From contig NZ_QGHA01000003.1 of NCBI RefSeq assembly GCF_003148845.1, positions 462,928-526,927 on the forward strand: DNA of 64,000 nt, written 5' to 3'. Position 1 is the first letter of the stretch. Each line of letters starts with the position of its first letter. Under the pieces are notes generated by a model. That model ran no database searches and was not told the origin of the DNA. It was given only the letters and a program-made list of their open reading frames with translations. Position numbers and translations under genes: made by a program. Below are positions 36,201 through 44,745 of this stretch, piece after piece. The DNA is from Mucilaginibacter oryzae (lineage in GTDB: Bacteria; Bacteroidota; Bacteroidia; Sphingobacteriales; Sphingobacteriaceae).

Positions 36201-37468
36201 TCGGTTAAACTTCCGGCCAACCCATCGGCTTTGTACCGTTTTATCAGCGTACCATCAGGCCTGGTTTTGAGTAACCCGTCGCCATCTGTACCAAACCACA
36301 AGTTACCGTTTTTATCAATGGTCATCCCATAAAAACGCACCAGGCTCTCACCGTTTTTATCAATGTTTTTGCGTTGTATACGGGTAAATTTTTCTGTTTT
36401 ATTACTTACCATGTAAACGCCATCGCCATAGGTACCCAGCCAGGTGTTCTTATCCCTGTCAATATAAAGGGTTTGCACGGAGCGGGGGGTAAGATTAAAA
36501 CCGTCATCGCCGGTAACAGGCTCAAGTACAAAACTGTTAACGTTATAGTTAGCGGATGAGCCCGGATCAAGTTTGTACAGACCGCCATCCTGCAGGCCAA
36601 CCAAAAGTTTCTTATCGGTTGTTTCGTTAAGCGCTATATAACGTTTGCTTTTAGCCCCGCTTTTTTCATTGGGAAGCTGGTAAAATTTACCCGACTGCCG
36701 GTTGTACCAAACCAGGCCGTTGCCGGTGGCTATCCAAATGTTATGAAAATGGTCTTCAAAAATATCATTGATACGCCCTGAGGGGGGTAAATTAATATCC
36801 AGTTTCTTTCCGATAACACCATTTACCTGCATAAACACGTTAAGCCCTCCCTCCTGGGTACCTATCCAGAACAGTCCCTGCGAGTCTTCGAGCATCGAAA
36901 TCACCCTATCGTCGGTCAGCGATAAAAGTGTTTTTTGCCTGTAATTGGTGAACTTGGCGGTCTTGGCGTTGTAATATGAAAAGCCTATACCGTAAGTGGA
37001 TACCCAGAAGTTGTTACCCCGCGAAGAGACGATGTTGTTTACATCCTCTTTTTGGGCCCGGCCAATGTTTACTTTATAATGGGTAAAATTTTCTGTACGG
37101 GTATCCAGCCTGCTTAATCCATCTCTCGATCCTATCCAGATATAACCGTCTTTACCTGTAAAAACTTTTTCGACATAATTGCTGGTTAAGCCGGACGAAT
37201 CCCTTTGTTTTGATTTAAATACTTTGAATGTTGTACCGTCAAAACGGTTAAGCCCATCGCTGGTTGCAAACCACATAAAACCATTCGCATCCTGGGTAAT
37301 GCTGTTCACGATGCCGAACGAAAGCCCATCCTTTAGCGAATATTTTAAAGCCTTGTTTTTTATAGGCGATTGGGCATGCAGCACTGTAAAACTTAGCTGC
37401 AAAAGCACCACTACCGAAAGCCTTATTAAAAAACAAGAAGATTGTTTACGATGTAAAAGTATCAGCAT
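33257..37468 (-). CDS. Hybrid two-component system regulator (HTCS)
   Basis: This 1403-residue protein joins a whole two-component pathway in one chain. After a signal peptide (cut near VLHAQ) come Reg_prop beta-propeller repeats to about residue 690 (repeated GLFWIGT/NLWIGAYGGGL-type motifs), a Y_Y_Y domain to about 800, one membrane helix near 810-830, a histidine kinase with phospho-His872 (ISHEFRTPL) and ATP-binding domain to about 1075, a receiver domain with phospho-Asp1185 (ISDVMMNG), and a C-terminal AraC-type DNA-binding domain from about 1300. Such proteins sense periplasmic oligosaccharides and activate the neighbouring locus, here susC onward. Confidence 0.96.
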   Translation of the reverse strand: MLILLHRKQSSCFLIRLSVVVLLQLSFTVLHAQSPIKNKALKYSLKDGLSFGIVNSITQDANGFMWFATSDGLNRFDGTTFKVFKSKQRDSSGLTSNYVEKVFTGKDGYIWIGSRDGLSRLDTRTENFTHYKVNIGRAQKEDVNNIVSSRGNNFWVSTYGIGFSYYNAKTAKFTNYRQKTLLSLTDDRVISMLEDSQGLFWIGTQEGGLNVFMQVNGVIGKKLDINLPPSGRINDIFEDHFHNIWIATGNGLVWYNRQSGKFYQLPNEKSGAKSKRYIALNETTDKKLLVGLQDGGLYKLDPGSSANYNVNSFVLEPVTGDDGFNLTPRSVQTLYIDRDKNTWLGTYGDGVYMVSNKTEKFTRIQRKNIDKNGESLVRFYGMTIDKNGNLWFGTDGDGLLKTRPDGTLIKRYKADGLAGSLTDNAILSGFTDSNNNVWIGTYAKGLFLYNRSSDSFTNFSHIAGVANSLGGNDVRAIYEDKRKRLWIGTNGGGLSLYEPVTRSFKNYTPANSNISSYDVRAIAEDENGNLWIGAYGGGLDYFDVGTNRFTRFLKTADEKKYLPGAVIFSLYRDARNCLWIGTEGDGLLRYDLKQHSLKAFNEKNGLANNTVYAVKDAGNGNIWVSTNKGLSSINASTGKIENYDQSDGLQGGQFNVGSVAFDVTHRVMYFGGTEGLNAFDPSQVNKSYYRPGVVITGLQIFGKQVEAGNRDANGVVLPAAVNETRKIVLQPDQSVFSIQYTALNYAYPQKGDFAYKMEGLDKSWNYVGNQRSATYRYLEPGTYTFRVKASNQDGIWFDNYATLQVTILPPWYKTWWAYICYIAAAGFMINYYRLYKINQAKLKLEVQVAQLSAEKDRELNERKLSFFTNISHEFRTPLTLIINPVKDMLFGKGSGPDDNGNLHIVYRNARRLLSLVDQLLLFRKAESDTDKLKIVKLNIVSLCHEVFLCFNHQARVKNIQFDFITDRDNIEIYADKEKMEIAIFNLISNALKFTPDGGIVNCTITDSEDGVAIAIKDSGCGIAEGTGDELFDKFHQLQNPMANAGGFGIGLYLVKVFIENHKGNITYQSKTGAGTTFFVSLLKGKEHFGQQFIFEDVAESSVFLDELMESKDELVSPEPELMTPVKNQEALSSATKTMLLVDDNEQIRTYLKQIFSAEFEIFEADNGTSGLEAACNLMPDIVISDVMMNGVSGIELCSRIKEDPVMNHIPVILLTASSSPEIKLKGIEGGADDYISKPFDRDILIARVNGILKSRNNLQKYFYNEITLNKSNDLKISQEYKEFLERCLQIVELHLTDPDFSIKTLAAEIGMSHSNLYKRIKSISGQSANSFIRFIRLRKAAEILLSSDSTVYEAGYKVGLNDLKYFREQFHKLFGINPSDYIKKYRKPFHNNYNVNRDVIKEN

Positions 37469-37862
37469 TTAATTCCCTCAATATCAAAAGCCCAACAGGC
37501 TTATAAACTTTGTTTAAAACGTAAATCGTAAAATGGGCGAATGATTTTCAAATGCCACAAACGCCGGTTTTGATGGTTTATAATTGAGAAGCAAGATAGA
37601 AATTAATTGTAATTAAAACACTTAAATTAAAAATATTTTAGTTTGCACAACAAGTGAAACATGCTGAGCGGGGCAGTTGACGTGTATAGTACCACGCTTA
37701 CAAGCAACTTAAACCGCTGGTTTCGATTGAACTTTTAACATGTAGACCTCAAGTTACATTAAGCATATATTAAGTTTTCATTATCGAATAATCCCGAAGC
37801 CAATTATTCAAATTTCCTACAACTTTTGGCAAGTTTCTTTGCGAAAAAATCACCCGTTGCTC
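37469..37862. promoter_or_regulatory. Divergent control region with 11-bp-spaced ATTAA repeats
   Basis: No gene is seen here. The region must contain promoters for the hybrid regulator (minus) and the TonB-dependent receptor (plus). CATTAAG at 37757, TATTAAG at 37768 and CATTATC at 37779 form three direct repeats at exactly 11-bp spacing, about 80-105 nt before the receptor start. They resemble the half-sites near the phn genes, but in the opposite orientation relative to the gene. Confidence 0.4.
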
Positions 37863-40688
37863 ATGAAACACCATTACTTTAATCACAGGCTTTTGCTCTT
37901 CGTGGCATTAAGCCTGTTATTTTCTATTAAAACTATCGCGCAAACCATAAAAGGGAAGGTAAGCGATTTTAAAACCGGCGAACCCCTTGTCGGCGCTACT
38001 GTGCATTTAACACAGGCCGGCGCCAGCAGGTTTGTTGCTGTATCGTTAAATGGTTCTTATAGCTTTAAAAATGTAAAAAGCGGTGCTTACCAGCTACAGG
38101 TAAACTATGTTGGCTATACAACTTCACAGAACTACCAAGGTACCATTACATCAACCGATGAAATTAAAATTATCAATGTAAGTATGCAAGACGCGAGTCA
38201 GCAAATGACCGAGGTAAAGATCACCGCCTCAACCGGCAAAGAATCTGATAGGGCTGTACGCACTATAGAAAAAACATCGCCTATGGTGCTTAATATCCTA
38301 TCGGCCAACACCATTAAACTTTTGCCCGATGTTACTGTTGCCAACGCCCTGCAACGTGTAAGTGGTGTTACTATCCAGCGCTCAGCAAGCGGCGAGGGCC
38401 GTTACGCCATCATCCGCGGTATGGATCAGCGTTATAACTCAACCCTTGTTAACGGCATTAAAATACCAAGCCCCGATCAGCAATACCGTTTTGTACCGAT
38501 GGACCTTTTCCCATCAGAAATGCTTGAACGCCTTGAGGTGATCAAAGCCTTAACGCCAAGCATGGAAGGCGACGCCATTGGTGGTGCTATGAACCTGGTA
38601 ATGAAAAGCGCGCCAAGCCATTTTACGCTCAGCGCCAACGTATCGGGCGGCTTTTCGGGCTTATTTTCAGATGGCAGGTTGTTTAACGCGTTTAATGCTT
38701 CGCCTAATAAGCAGTCGCCGGCCATTGTTAACGGCAACAACTTCGCGGCTACCCCTGCCGATTTTAATAACAAAGCCATAACCAGCGGTCACAGCCTTAA
38801 CAACCCGTTCAGCTCAACGGCGGGTTTAACCATCGGCGATAGGTTTGCCAATAACAAATTAGGCGTTATCTTATCGGCCAGCTATCAAAATGTATATCGT
38901 GGTTCCGATTCAAAACAGTTAACGCCAAACGCCCAGCCATCGGCTATTCCTGCACCAAACACACCTCAGTTTTCTGATGCTTATGATCGTACCTACTCAA
39001 CGCAAACCAAACGGATTGGGGTCCACAATAAAATTGATTATGCAATCAACGATAAAAACAAACTATCGTTATACAACCTGTATATCCACCAGGACGAATC
39101 TGAAGCGCGTTTAACAGCTGATACTTTGGGTTTAGGCTTAAATACTACCGCTTTAAACAAGCAGATCACCATATCAAACAGGAGTACCCTAACCCAACAG
39201 TCTATTTACAACTCCACTCTGCATGGCGATCATATTTTAGGTAGTAAGCTGGTATTTAACTGGGATGGAGTTTATTCGGTTGCCAACAGACACATGCCCG
39301 ACAGGACCGAGTTTTTATACGATGCCAACAAATCGTTAAACAGCGCAGGCTCTGTTACCGCCGAGTATGATAACAATACCGAGCTTATTCATCATTGGGA
39401 AAACAACCGAGACCGTGACCTGAGCGGCTATGGTAACCTGATTTTCACGCCTAAAATTGGTAACCGCGACGTTGAATTTTCGATAGGTGGCCTATATCGC
39501 CACAAAACACGGGATGCTGATTACATCGATTATCACCTTAAAGGAGGTTTAACTTATTATAACAACAACTTTAATTCGTTGCCATTTGCCATTACTACCC
39601 CGGCGGGCGGCCTGGGCAGCAATAACGATAGGTTAGAAAACAACTACCATTTTATTGAGAATGACAACGCCGAATATTTTCAGTTTAAATTTAACCCCTT
39701 AGATAAGCTACAGGTTTTAGGTGGTGTAAGGGTTGAAAATACAGATATGAGCTATGCTACGCAATCGCCAATTACGGTTACTGAACGTAGCGGAAATATC
39801 AAATACACTGATGTATTGCCAAGCATCCACCTGAAATATGAATTAGCCGACAATCAAAATATCAGGGCATCATATTTCGCCTCTATCAGTCGCCCTGGTT
39901 TTGGCGAGATCGTACCTTACAAAATTACCGGCGAGTATTATGACCAGGAAGGCAATCCCCACCTGAAACACATCACTGCCGATAACTACGATTTGCGTTA
40001 TGAACTGTTTCCGGGCGGAGCCGACCAGTTTTTGATCGGTACGTTTTATAAAAAGATCTACAATCCTATCGAATACTTTGTGGTACGCGATGGTGGCCCA
40101 AGTACCCAGGTCATTAAACCGATGAATGATGCAGGCAATGCAACCAACTATGGTTTAGAAGTATTGGCCACCAAGTTTTTTGGTGTACTGGGTTTCTCGG
40201 TTAACTATACCTATACCCACTCCAGGATCACCACTACTAAATTGCTTTACCAGCAGGGTGCCGACCAAAAATCCACCCAGGATTTTGTGAACGAAACCCG
40301 CCCGCTGCAAGGCCAGGCCGATAACGTAGGCAACGCGTCGATCCTGTTCAAGAGCGCTAAATTAGGTTTGGATATGCAGGCTGCGTTTGTGTACACCGGC
40401 GAGCGTCTATTCCAGGTATCGCCTTACTACAACCTTGATTTTTATCAGCACGCTTACAATCAGCTCGACTTCTCCTTCGAGAAAACGATTACCAAAAAAC
40501 TGTCTTTTTACGGCAAAATCAACAACATAACCAATGCCGCAGCCAAAATCTACCTGAAATTCCCGCACGGACAGATCGACAGCAAGCAACAGGAGTTTTT
40601 AGGCAAACAGGATATAACATCGCAAACACTGGTTCAGAGCGATTTTTATAAAACCTTCTTTTTGGGCGGTTTCAGGTATAAATTTTAA
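37863..40688 (+). CDS. TonB-dependent receptor without SusD partner
   Basis: The ATG at 37863 begins a clear signal peptide (MKHHYFNHRLLLFVALSLLF, cut near TIAQ); a TTG at 37839 is not needed. The 941-residue product has a carboxypeptidase-D-like domain (about 28-110), a plug domain with TVANALQRVSGVTIQRS and RGMDQRYNSTLVNGIKIPS, and a TonB-dependent barrel ending in FLGGFRYKF. It is the type of receptor that works without SusD. The next gene encodes a beta-helix lipoprotein. Substrate unknown; the 11-bp repeats and the histidine phosphatase downstream suggest a phosphorus compound, as inference. Confidence 0.9.
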   Translation: MKHHYFNHRLLLFVALSLLFSIKTIAQTIKGKVSDFKTGEPLVGATVHLTQAGASRFVAVSLNGSYSFKNVKSGAYQLQVNYVGYTTSQNYQGTITSTDEIKIINVSMQDASQQMTEVKITASTGKESDRAVRTIEKTSPMVLNILSANTIKLLPDVTVANALQRVSGVTIQRSASGEGRYAIIRGMDQRYNSTLVNGIKIPSPDQQYRFVPMDLFPSEMLERLEVIKALTPSMEGDAIGGAMNLVMKSAPSHFTLSANVSGGFSGLFSDGRLFNAFNASPNKQSPAIVNGNNFAATPADFNNKAITSGHSLNNPFSSTAGLTIGDRFANNKLGVILSASYQNVYRGSDSKQLTPNAQPSAIPAPNTPQFSDAYDRTYSTQTKRIGVHNKIDYAINDKNKLSLYNLYIHQDESEARLTADTLGLGLNTTALNKQITISNRSTLTQQSIYNSTLHGDHILGSKLVFNWDGVYSVANRHMPDRTEFLYDANKSLNSAGSVTAEYDNNTELIHHWENNRDRDLSGYGNLIFTPKIGNRDVEFSIGGLYRHKTRDADYIDYHLKGGLTYYNNNFNSLPFAITTPAGGLGSNNDRLENNYHFIENDNAEYFQFKFNPLDKLQVLGGVRVENTDMSYATQSPITVTERSGNIKYTDVLPSIHLKYELADNQNIRASYFASISRPGFGEIVPYKITGEYYDQEGNPHLKHITADNYDLRYELFPGGADQFLIGTFYKKIYNPIEYFVVRDGGPSTQVIKPMNDAGNATNYGLEVLATKFFGVLGFSVNYTYTHSRITTTKLLYQQGADQKSTQDFVNETRPLQGQADNVGNASILFKSAKLGLDMQAAFVYTGERLFQVSPYYNLDFYQHAYNQLDFSFEKTITKKLSFYGKINNITNAAAKIYLKFPHGQIDSKQQEFLGKQDITSQTLVQSDFYKTFFLGGFRYKF

Positions 40689-40700
40689 TTAAACACAACG

Positions 40701-42128
40701 ATGAAAAAATATATAGTTCCAATCATTTGCCTCATTATGGCAATAGGTGCTTCAAGCTGCCAGAAATGGAAAGGCGAACACACCGACATTTATACTTATA
40801 CCCCGCCGGCCGCCAACCCGGTTAGCGATAAAGCCCCACTTTCATGCAGCGGTACCGGCAGTACTGTAGTGCCGGTGAAAGGCACCATGCTAAGTGGCAA
40901 AATCTACACGGTTGAAGGTGGCTGCGACTTGGTAATCAACCCTTTAGATACCCTTTTATTGCAGCCCGGCGTAACCCTTAATATGGGTACCGGCAGCAGT
41001 TTGATCGTGTTGGGTACACTGGTAAGCAACGGATCGAAAGATGCGCCCAACTGGATCACTGCACCGGGCATTACTAAAAACGATGCACCTGGAGGCGTAA
41101 CGCCTGCCAACGACCCGGCGTATGCAGGTAAATGGAAAGGTATTGTAGGCGGCAGCACATGCAATTTAATGGTGTTGCGCTGGACACATATTGAATATGC
41201 CGGTTTACAGGAGGGCGATGCCACCTCAAAGATTGCCGGATCAGGCGCCGGCAACCAGTACAGCATATTATTTGCCAATTACAAAGGCAACTTTATTTTG
41301 GAAGACTCGTGGTTGTACGGCGGTATTGACGACCCCATACGTATATCGGCCGGTAAAATTGCCATTTTCCGCAACACCTTCGAAAAAAATGGCTTAAACG
41401 GCGGCGACTGTATAAATGCTAAAGGTGGCACTACCGGTACCATGGCCTATAACCTTTTTATAGGTACAGCAACCAATGGCCAAAAGGCATCAAACAAAGG
41501 ACAGGCTACCGGTGCTCCGCAAACTAATGTTGTAATGTACAACAATACATTTGTAAGCGGTGGTTACCGGCAGGTACAAAGCGGCAGGGGTGGCTGTATT
41601 AATTTTGAGGAAGGTGCCGCGGGTATGTACTATAACAACGTGGCTATTAACTGCCGTTTTGGTTTCAGGGTGGTTGGCAGTCCCGTTGCTGATGTGGCCC
41701 ATTTATCATACGGCAATAACTATCAATGGGCTGATTCGGTGAAAGTTGCCAACCAGTTTTATCCAACAGGTTACATTACGCAACCTCAGCCAACCGATAT
41801 TCCATCTATAAAAACGTCAGCTAATTATTTACCAGCCGGTTATACCTTAGGTTCTATTTATGATGGTACCGATGCGGTGCAAAAAAACAACCCTATGTTT
41901 ACCAACTTCCCGCTGCCAACAAGCGGACATCCGCTGGCGCAATACACAGCAGTAGGAAACTATAACTTCCATTTACAGGCAAGTTCGCCATTAATAGGCA
42001 AAGGCAACACCACTATTGCCCCGCTTATTACGGTACCGCTTGATAAGATCTACGGCTTATCTGAAGCTACTTTACCGGGCGCCGATCTGGGTTGCTACCA
42101 GCTTAACGGCAGCGGCAACAAACACTAA
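40701..42128 (+). CDS. Beta-helix lipoprotein partner of the TonB receptor
   Basis: The 475-residue protein has a lipobox (GASSC, Cys20) and a body with the short repeating hydrophobic turns of a right-handed parallel beta-helix, for example NLMVLRWTHIEYAGLQEG, ILEDSWLYGG and IAIFRNTFEKNGL at regular spacing. It lies 12 nt after the receptor and probably acts with it on the cell surface as a binding or degrading component. No catalytic motif could be assigned. A terminator follows. Confidence 0.82.
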   Translation: MKKYIVPIICLIMAIGASSCQKWKGEHTDIYTYTPPAANPVSDKAPLSCSGTGSTVVPVKGTMLSGKIYTVEGGCDLVINPLDTLLLQPGVTLNMGTGSSLIVLGTLVSNGSKDAPNWITAPGITKNDAPGGVTPANDPAYAGKWKGIVGGSTCNLMVLRWTHIEYAGLQEGDATSKIAGSGAGNQYSILFANYKGNFILEDSWLYGGIDDPIRISAGKIAIFRNTFEKNGLNGGDCINAKGGTTGTMAYNLFIGTATNGQKASNKGQATGAPQTNVVMYNNTFVSGGYRQVQSGRGGCINFEEGAAGMYYNNVAINCRFGFRVVGSPVADVAHLSYGNNYQWADSVKVANQFYPTGYITQPQPTDIPSIKTSANYLPAGYTLGSIYDGTDAVQKNNPMFTNFPLPTSGHPLAQYTAVGNYNFHLQASSPLIGKGNTTIAPLITVPLDKIYGLSEATLPGADLGCYQLNGSGNKH

Positions 42129-42146
42129 TATTTAACGTACTCACCC

Positions 42147-42180
42147 AAAGGGCGATTGAGCAATCAATTGCCCTTTTTTA
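42147..42180 (+). terminator. Intrinsic terminator after the beta-helix lipoprotein gene
   Basis: AAAGGGCGATTGA at 42147-42159 pairs with TCAATTGCCCTTT at 42164-42176 (one G-T wobble), followed by a T run. It separates the receptor unit from the histidine phosphatase gene, although read-through is possible. Confidence 0.8.
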
Positions 42181-42193
42181 TTCCATTTTACAA

Positions 42194-42751
42194 ATGAAAA
42201 AGATCATTTATAATATTTTAACCCTGCTTGTGGTAGTCCAGGCATTTTCATTAAAAGTTCAGGCTCAATCTGCCGATCTTAAGATTGTATTTATCCGCCA
42301 TGCCGAAAAACCGCTTAAGGGCGATAACCTTACCTGCGCGGGTATCAATCGCTCATTAAAACTGCCGGCTGTTATCAATGCTAAATTTGGCGTACCTACT
42401 TACTTGTTTGTTCCGGGTTTGGGTTTGGGCGAGACTACCAAACATGCCCGCATGTTTGAAACCGTTGTTCCCTTAGCGGCCAAATACAATTTAACCATCA
42501 ACAGCAGCCGCGCCGAAAAGGATTCGTTAGGGATGGCTGCCGATTTAAAAAGCCGCAACGGAGTTGTACTGATAAGCTGGGAACACGGCGGCATAGCGCC
42601 GATAGTACGATCATTAGGTGTAAAAAAGCAAGGCTTGAAATGGCCCGATGATGATTATGATAGTATCTGGATAGTGAGCTTTAAAAATGGTGAAGCTGTT
42701 TTAAATGTGGATCATGAGGGTATAGTTCCTGAAGCAGGATGCAGTTTTTAA
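42194..42751 (+). CDS. Exported histidine phosphatase superfamily protein
   Basis: After a signal peptide (cut near KVQAQ, residue 25) the 185-residue protein has the RHAEK motif with phospho-accepting His36 and Arg35, and the second catalytic His131 in WEHGGI. This fold covers phosphomonoesterases such as phytases and acid phosphatases as well as mutases; an exported member is most likely a phosphatase. It sits 14 nt after the terminator that ends the TonB receptor unit. The protein is short, without the alpha-helical cap of true phytases, so its substrate is unclear. Confidence 0.85.
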   Translation: MKKIIYNILTLLVVVQAFSLKVQAQSADLKIVFIRHAEKPLKGDNLTCAGINRSLKLPAVINAKFGVPTYLFVPGLGLGETTKHARMFETVVPLAAKYNLTINSSRAEKDSLGMAADLKSRNGVVLISWEHGGIAPIVRSLGVKKQGLKWPDDDYDSIWIVSFKNGEAVLNVDHEGIVPEAGCSF

Positions 42752-42764
42752 AGCGAATTTAAAA

Positions 42765-42812
42765 AAAACGCCGCAGCTCGGCTGGAGCCGAGCGGCGGCG
42801 GGGCGGCACCCT
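42765..42812. terminator. GC-rich hairpin between convergent genes
   Basis: GCCGCAGCTCGGCT and AGCCGAGCGGCGGC (about 42772-42800) form a strong stem, with an A run before it that gives a T tract on the minus strand. It lies between the histidine phosphatase gene and the DUF4159 gene, which converge. Confidence 0.55.
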
Positions 42813-42820
42813 TTTGTTGT

Positions 42821-43447
42821 TTACAAATTCAACGCGTACATGATAATATTAACGCCGAATTTGGTATTATCCTCGGCCAGGAAACGCTTGTTCCTGAAAT
42901 CGTAGTCCCACTCGCAGCCGTAATCCTTATTACTGTACAAAACCCCAATCCGTCCGTCAAACTCAATGGCTTTCAGATAGTCATGCACCAGGTCATCCCC
43001 CCAGCCGTTCAGCTCAAAACTGGTATTGGGCGGCCCTTTGTCAAAAGGAAAAAACGAATGATAGATTTGGTGGTTATTGGGGATCTTCTTCAATGCCGCC
43101 GGGCCAAATAAGGCGCTCATCTGGGCCTCAAATGAGCGGGCGAAGAGGCCATCGATATCATGGTTACAGTCATCGGCAAAAACAAAGCCTCCATTCTCAA
43201 CATAGCGTTTAAAATTAGCTTTCTCCTTAGCATCAAACTGAACAAGTTTATGACCGCTGATATAGCAAAACGGAGCCGAGAAAATATCCTCACTGCTCAG
43301 GGGGATCACTTTTTCGTGCGGATCGATGGGAATAGTAGTGTACTCCAGCAATGAGTTAAGCAGGTTGGAAGGCATGCGCTGGTCGGTATCCCAATCGCCC
43401 GAATGATAACTTAACCTTGTGAAGGTAAATTTGCCGCTGTAACGCAT
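42821..43447 (-). CDS. DUF4159-domain protein
   Basis: The 208-residue protein fits the DUF4159 family, with FTFTRLSYHSGDWDTD at the start, LRRYVENGGFVFADD-like segment (FKRYVENGGFVFADDCNHD) in the middle and FGVNIIMYALNL at the end. DUF4159 domains are related to glutamine-amidotransferase-like folds and occur with MoxR/BatA-type genes in Bacteroidota, as here, where moxR lies divergently 165 nt away. No signal peptide. Function unknown. Confidence 0.82.
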   Translation of the reverse strand: MRYSGKFTFTRLSYHSGDWDTDQRMPSNLLNSLLEYTTIPIDPHEKVIPLSSEDIFSAPFCYISGHKLVQFDAKEKANFKRYVENGGFVFADDCNHDIDGLFARSFEAQMSALFGPAALKKIPNNHQIYHSFFPFDKGPPNTSFELNGWGDDLVHDYLKAIEFDGRIGVLYSNKDYGCEWDYDFRNKRFLAEDNTKFGVNIIMYALNL

Positions 43448-43612
43448 TTTAATATTCAGATTTTAAAAGTAGCACATTATTCTGTTTCAATGGGGCTTTT
43501 GTTTTTGTATATTGTAAAGTTTCGGATACTTTGTTGCCTTTTTATTAACAGCTGCCCGTTTTTAGGCAAAAGGATGATATATTGGATGACTTATAAAAAC
43601 TGATCTCATATT

Positions 43613-44608
43613 TTGGAACTTACCGAAAATAACGTAAAAGTATTATTGGCTAAACTGCCATTGCTAAAAAGCGAGATACAAAAGGTAATTGTTGGCCAGG
43701 ATGCCATACTGGATGAACTGCTGGTAGCCTTCCTGGCGGGAGGCCATTGTTTGCTGGAAGGCGTACCCGGCCTGGCTAAAACGCTGATGGTGAAAACCAT
43801 GTCGCAGGCATTACACCTGTCCTTCAGGCGCATCCAGTTTACCCCCGACCTGATGCCTACTGACATCGTAGGCACCGAGATTCTGGAAGAAGACCATGCC
43901 ACCGGCAAGCGTTTTTTTAAATTTAACAAAGGTCCCCTCTTTGCCAATATTGTTTTGGCCGATGAGATAAACCGTACACCGCCTAAAACACAATCCGCAC
44001 TGTTAGAGGCCATGCAGGAGTTTGAGGTTACCTACGGCGGTCAAACCTACCCGCTGGACAAACCGTTTTTTATACTTGCCACCCAAAACCCTATTGAACA
44101 GGCCGGTACCTACCCCCTGCCCGAAGCGCAGTTAGACCGTTTTTTGCTGCTCGTAAAAATGGGCTACCCAACCGAGCAGGAAGAGTTTGAAGTACTGAAC
44201 AGAACCACGGGCACCAAAAAAGCTGATGTAAAACCGGTTATTAACGCCGAAGACATACAGCAGGCGCAGGCGTTAGTTAGGCAGGTAAATATCAATGATG
44301 AACTGGTGAAATATGTGAGCCTGCTGATACGCGCCACCCGCCCCGATACCACTTCATTAGCCTATGTTAAGGATTGGGTACGCTGGGGGGCAGGTCCGCG
44401 CGCGGGGCAGGCTTTGATTTTGACCGCCAAAGCCCGTGCTTTATTAAAGGGCAGGTACGCTGTTTTGATGGAAGATATCCACGCCATGGCCCCGGCAGTT
44501 CTGCGCCACCGCGTATTGATGAACTTTAAAGCAGAAGCTGAAAACATTACATCAGACCATGTTACCGCGGAGCTGATCAAAGCCATTGAAAGGCCAAAGG
44601 CTATCTGA
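43613..44608 (+). CDS. MoxR-family AAA ATPase
   Basis: The 331-residue protein has the MoxR P-loop variant GVPGLAKT at residues 50-57, Walker B LADEINRTPPKTQSALLEAMQE, sensor-1 ATQNPIEQAGTYPLPEAQLDRF and the lid domain with WGAGPRAGQAL. MoxR ATPases work with DUF58 and BatA-type proteins in folding or metal insertion of partner proteins. Start codon is TTG at 43613 giving MELTENNVK; no ATG in frame is found nearby. It is the first gene of a cluster running to tldE. A REP-like repeat follows it. Confidence 0.94.
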   Translation: MELTENNVKVLLAKLPLLKSEIQKVIVGQDAILDELLVAFLAGGHCLLEGVPGLAKTLMVKTMSQALHLSFRRIQFTPDLMPTDIVGTEILEEDHATGKRFFKFNKGPLFANIVLADEINRTPPKTQSALLEAMQEFEVTYGGQTYPLDKPFFILATQNPIEQAGTYPLPEAQLDRFLLLVKMGYPTEQEEFEVLNRTTGTKKADVKPVINAEDIQQAQALVRQVNINDELVKYVSLLIRATRPDTTSLAYVKDWVRWGAGPRAGQALILTAKARALLKGRYAVLMEDIHAMAPAVLRHRVLMNFKAEAENITSDHVTAELIKAIERPKAI

Positions 44609-44621
44609 TAAAACATTTCCC

Positions 44622-44724
44622 TGTAGAGACGCATAATTGCGTCTCTCTGGAGAACACGCTGGCTTTACAGGGCCGCCATTCCAGCGTAAATTGCATGCCG
44701 GAGACGCAATTATGCGTCTCTACA
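44622..44724. repeat. REP-like 24-bp inverted repeat, TGTAGAGACGCA family
   Basis: Arms at 44622-44645 and 44701-44724 are exact reverse complements over 24 bp, each an internal palindrome (GAGACGCA...TGCGTCTC). Same family as the element at 7643. It fills the gap between moxR and the DUF58 gene inside an operon. Confidence 0.7.
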
Positions 44725-44745
44725 TATAAAATCCGACCTAAAAAA

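Noticed and set aside
44695..44745. Upstream ATG for the DUF58 gene
   Set aside because: It lies inside the REP-like inverted repeat; the ATG at 44746 is a better start.
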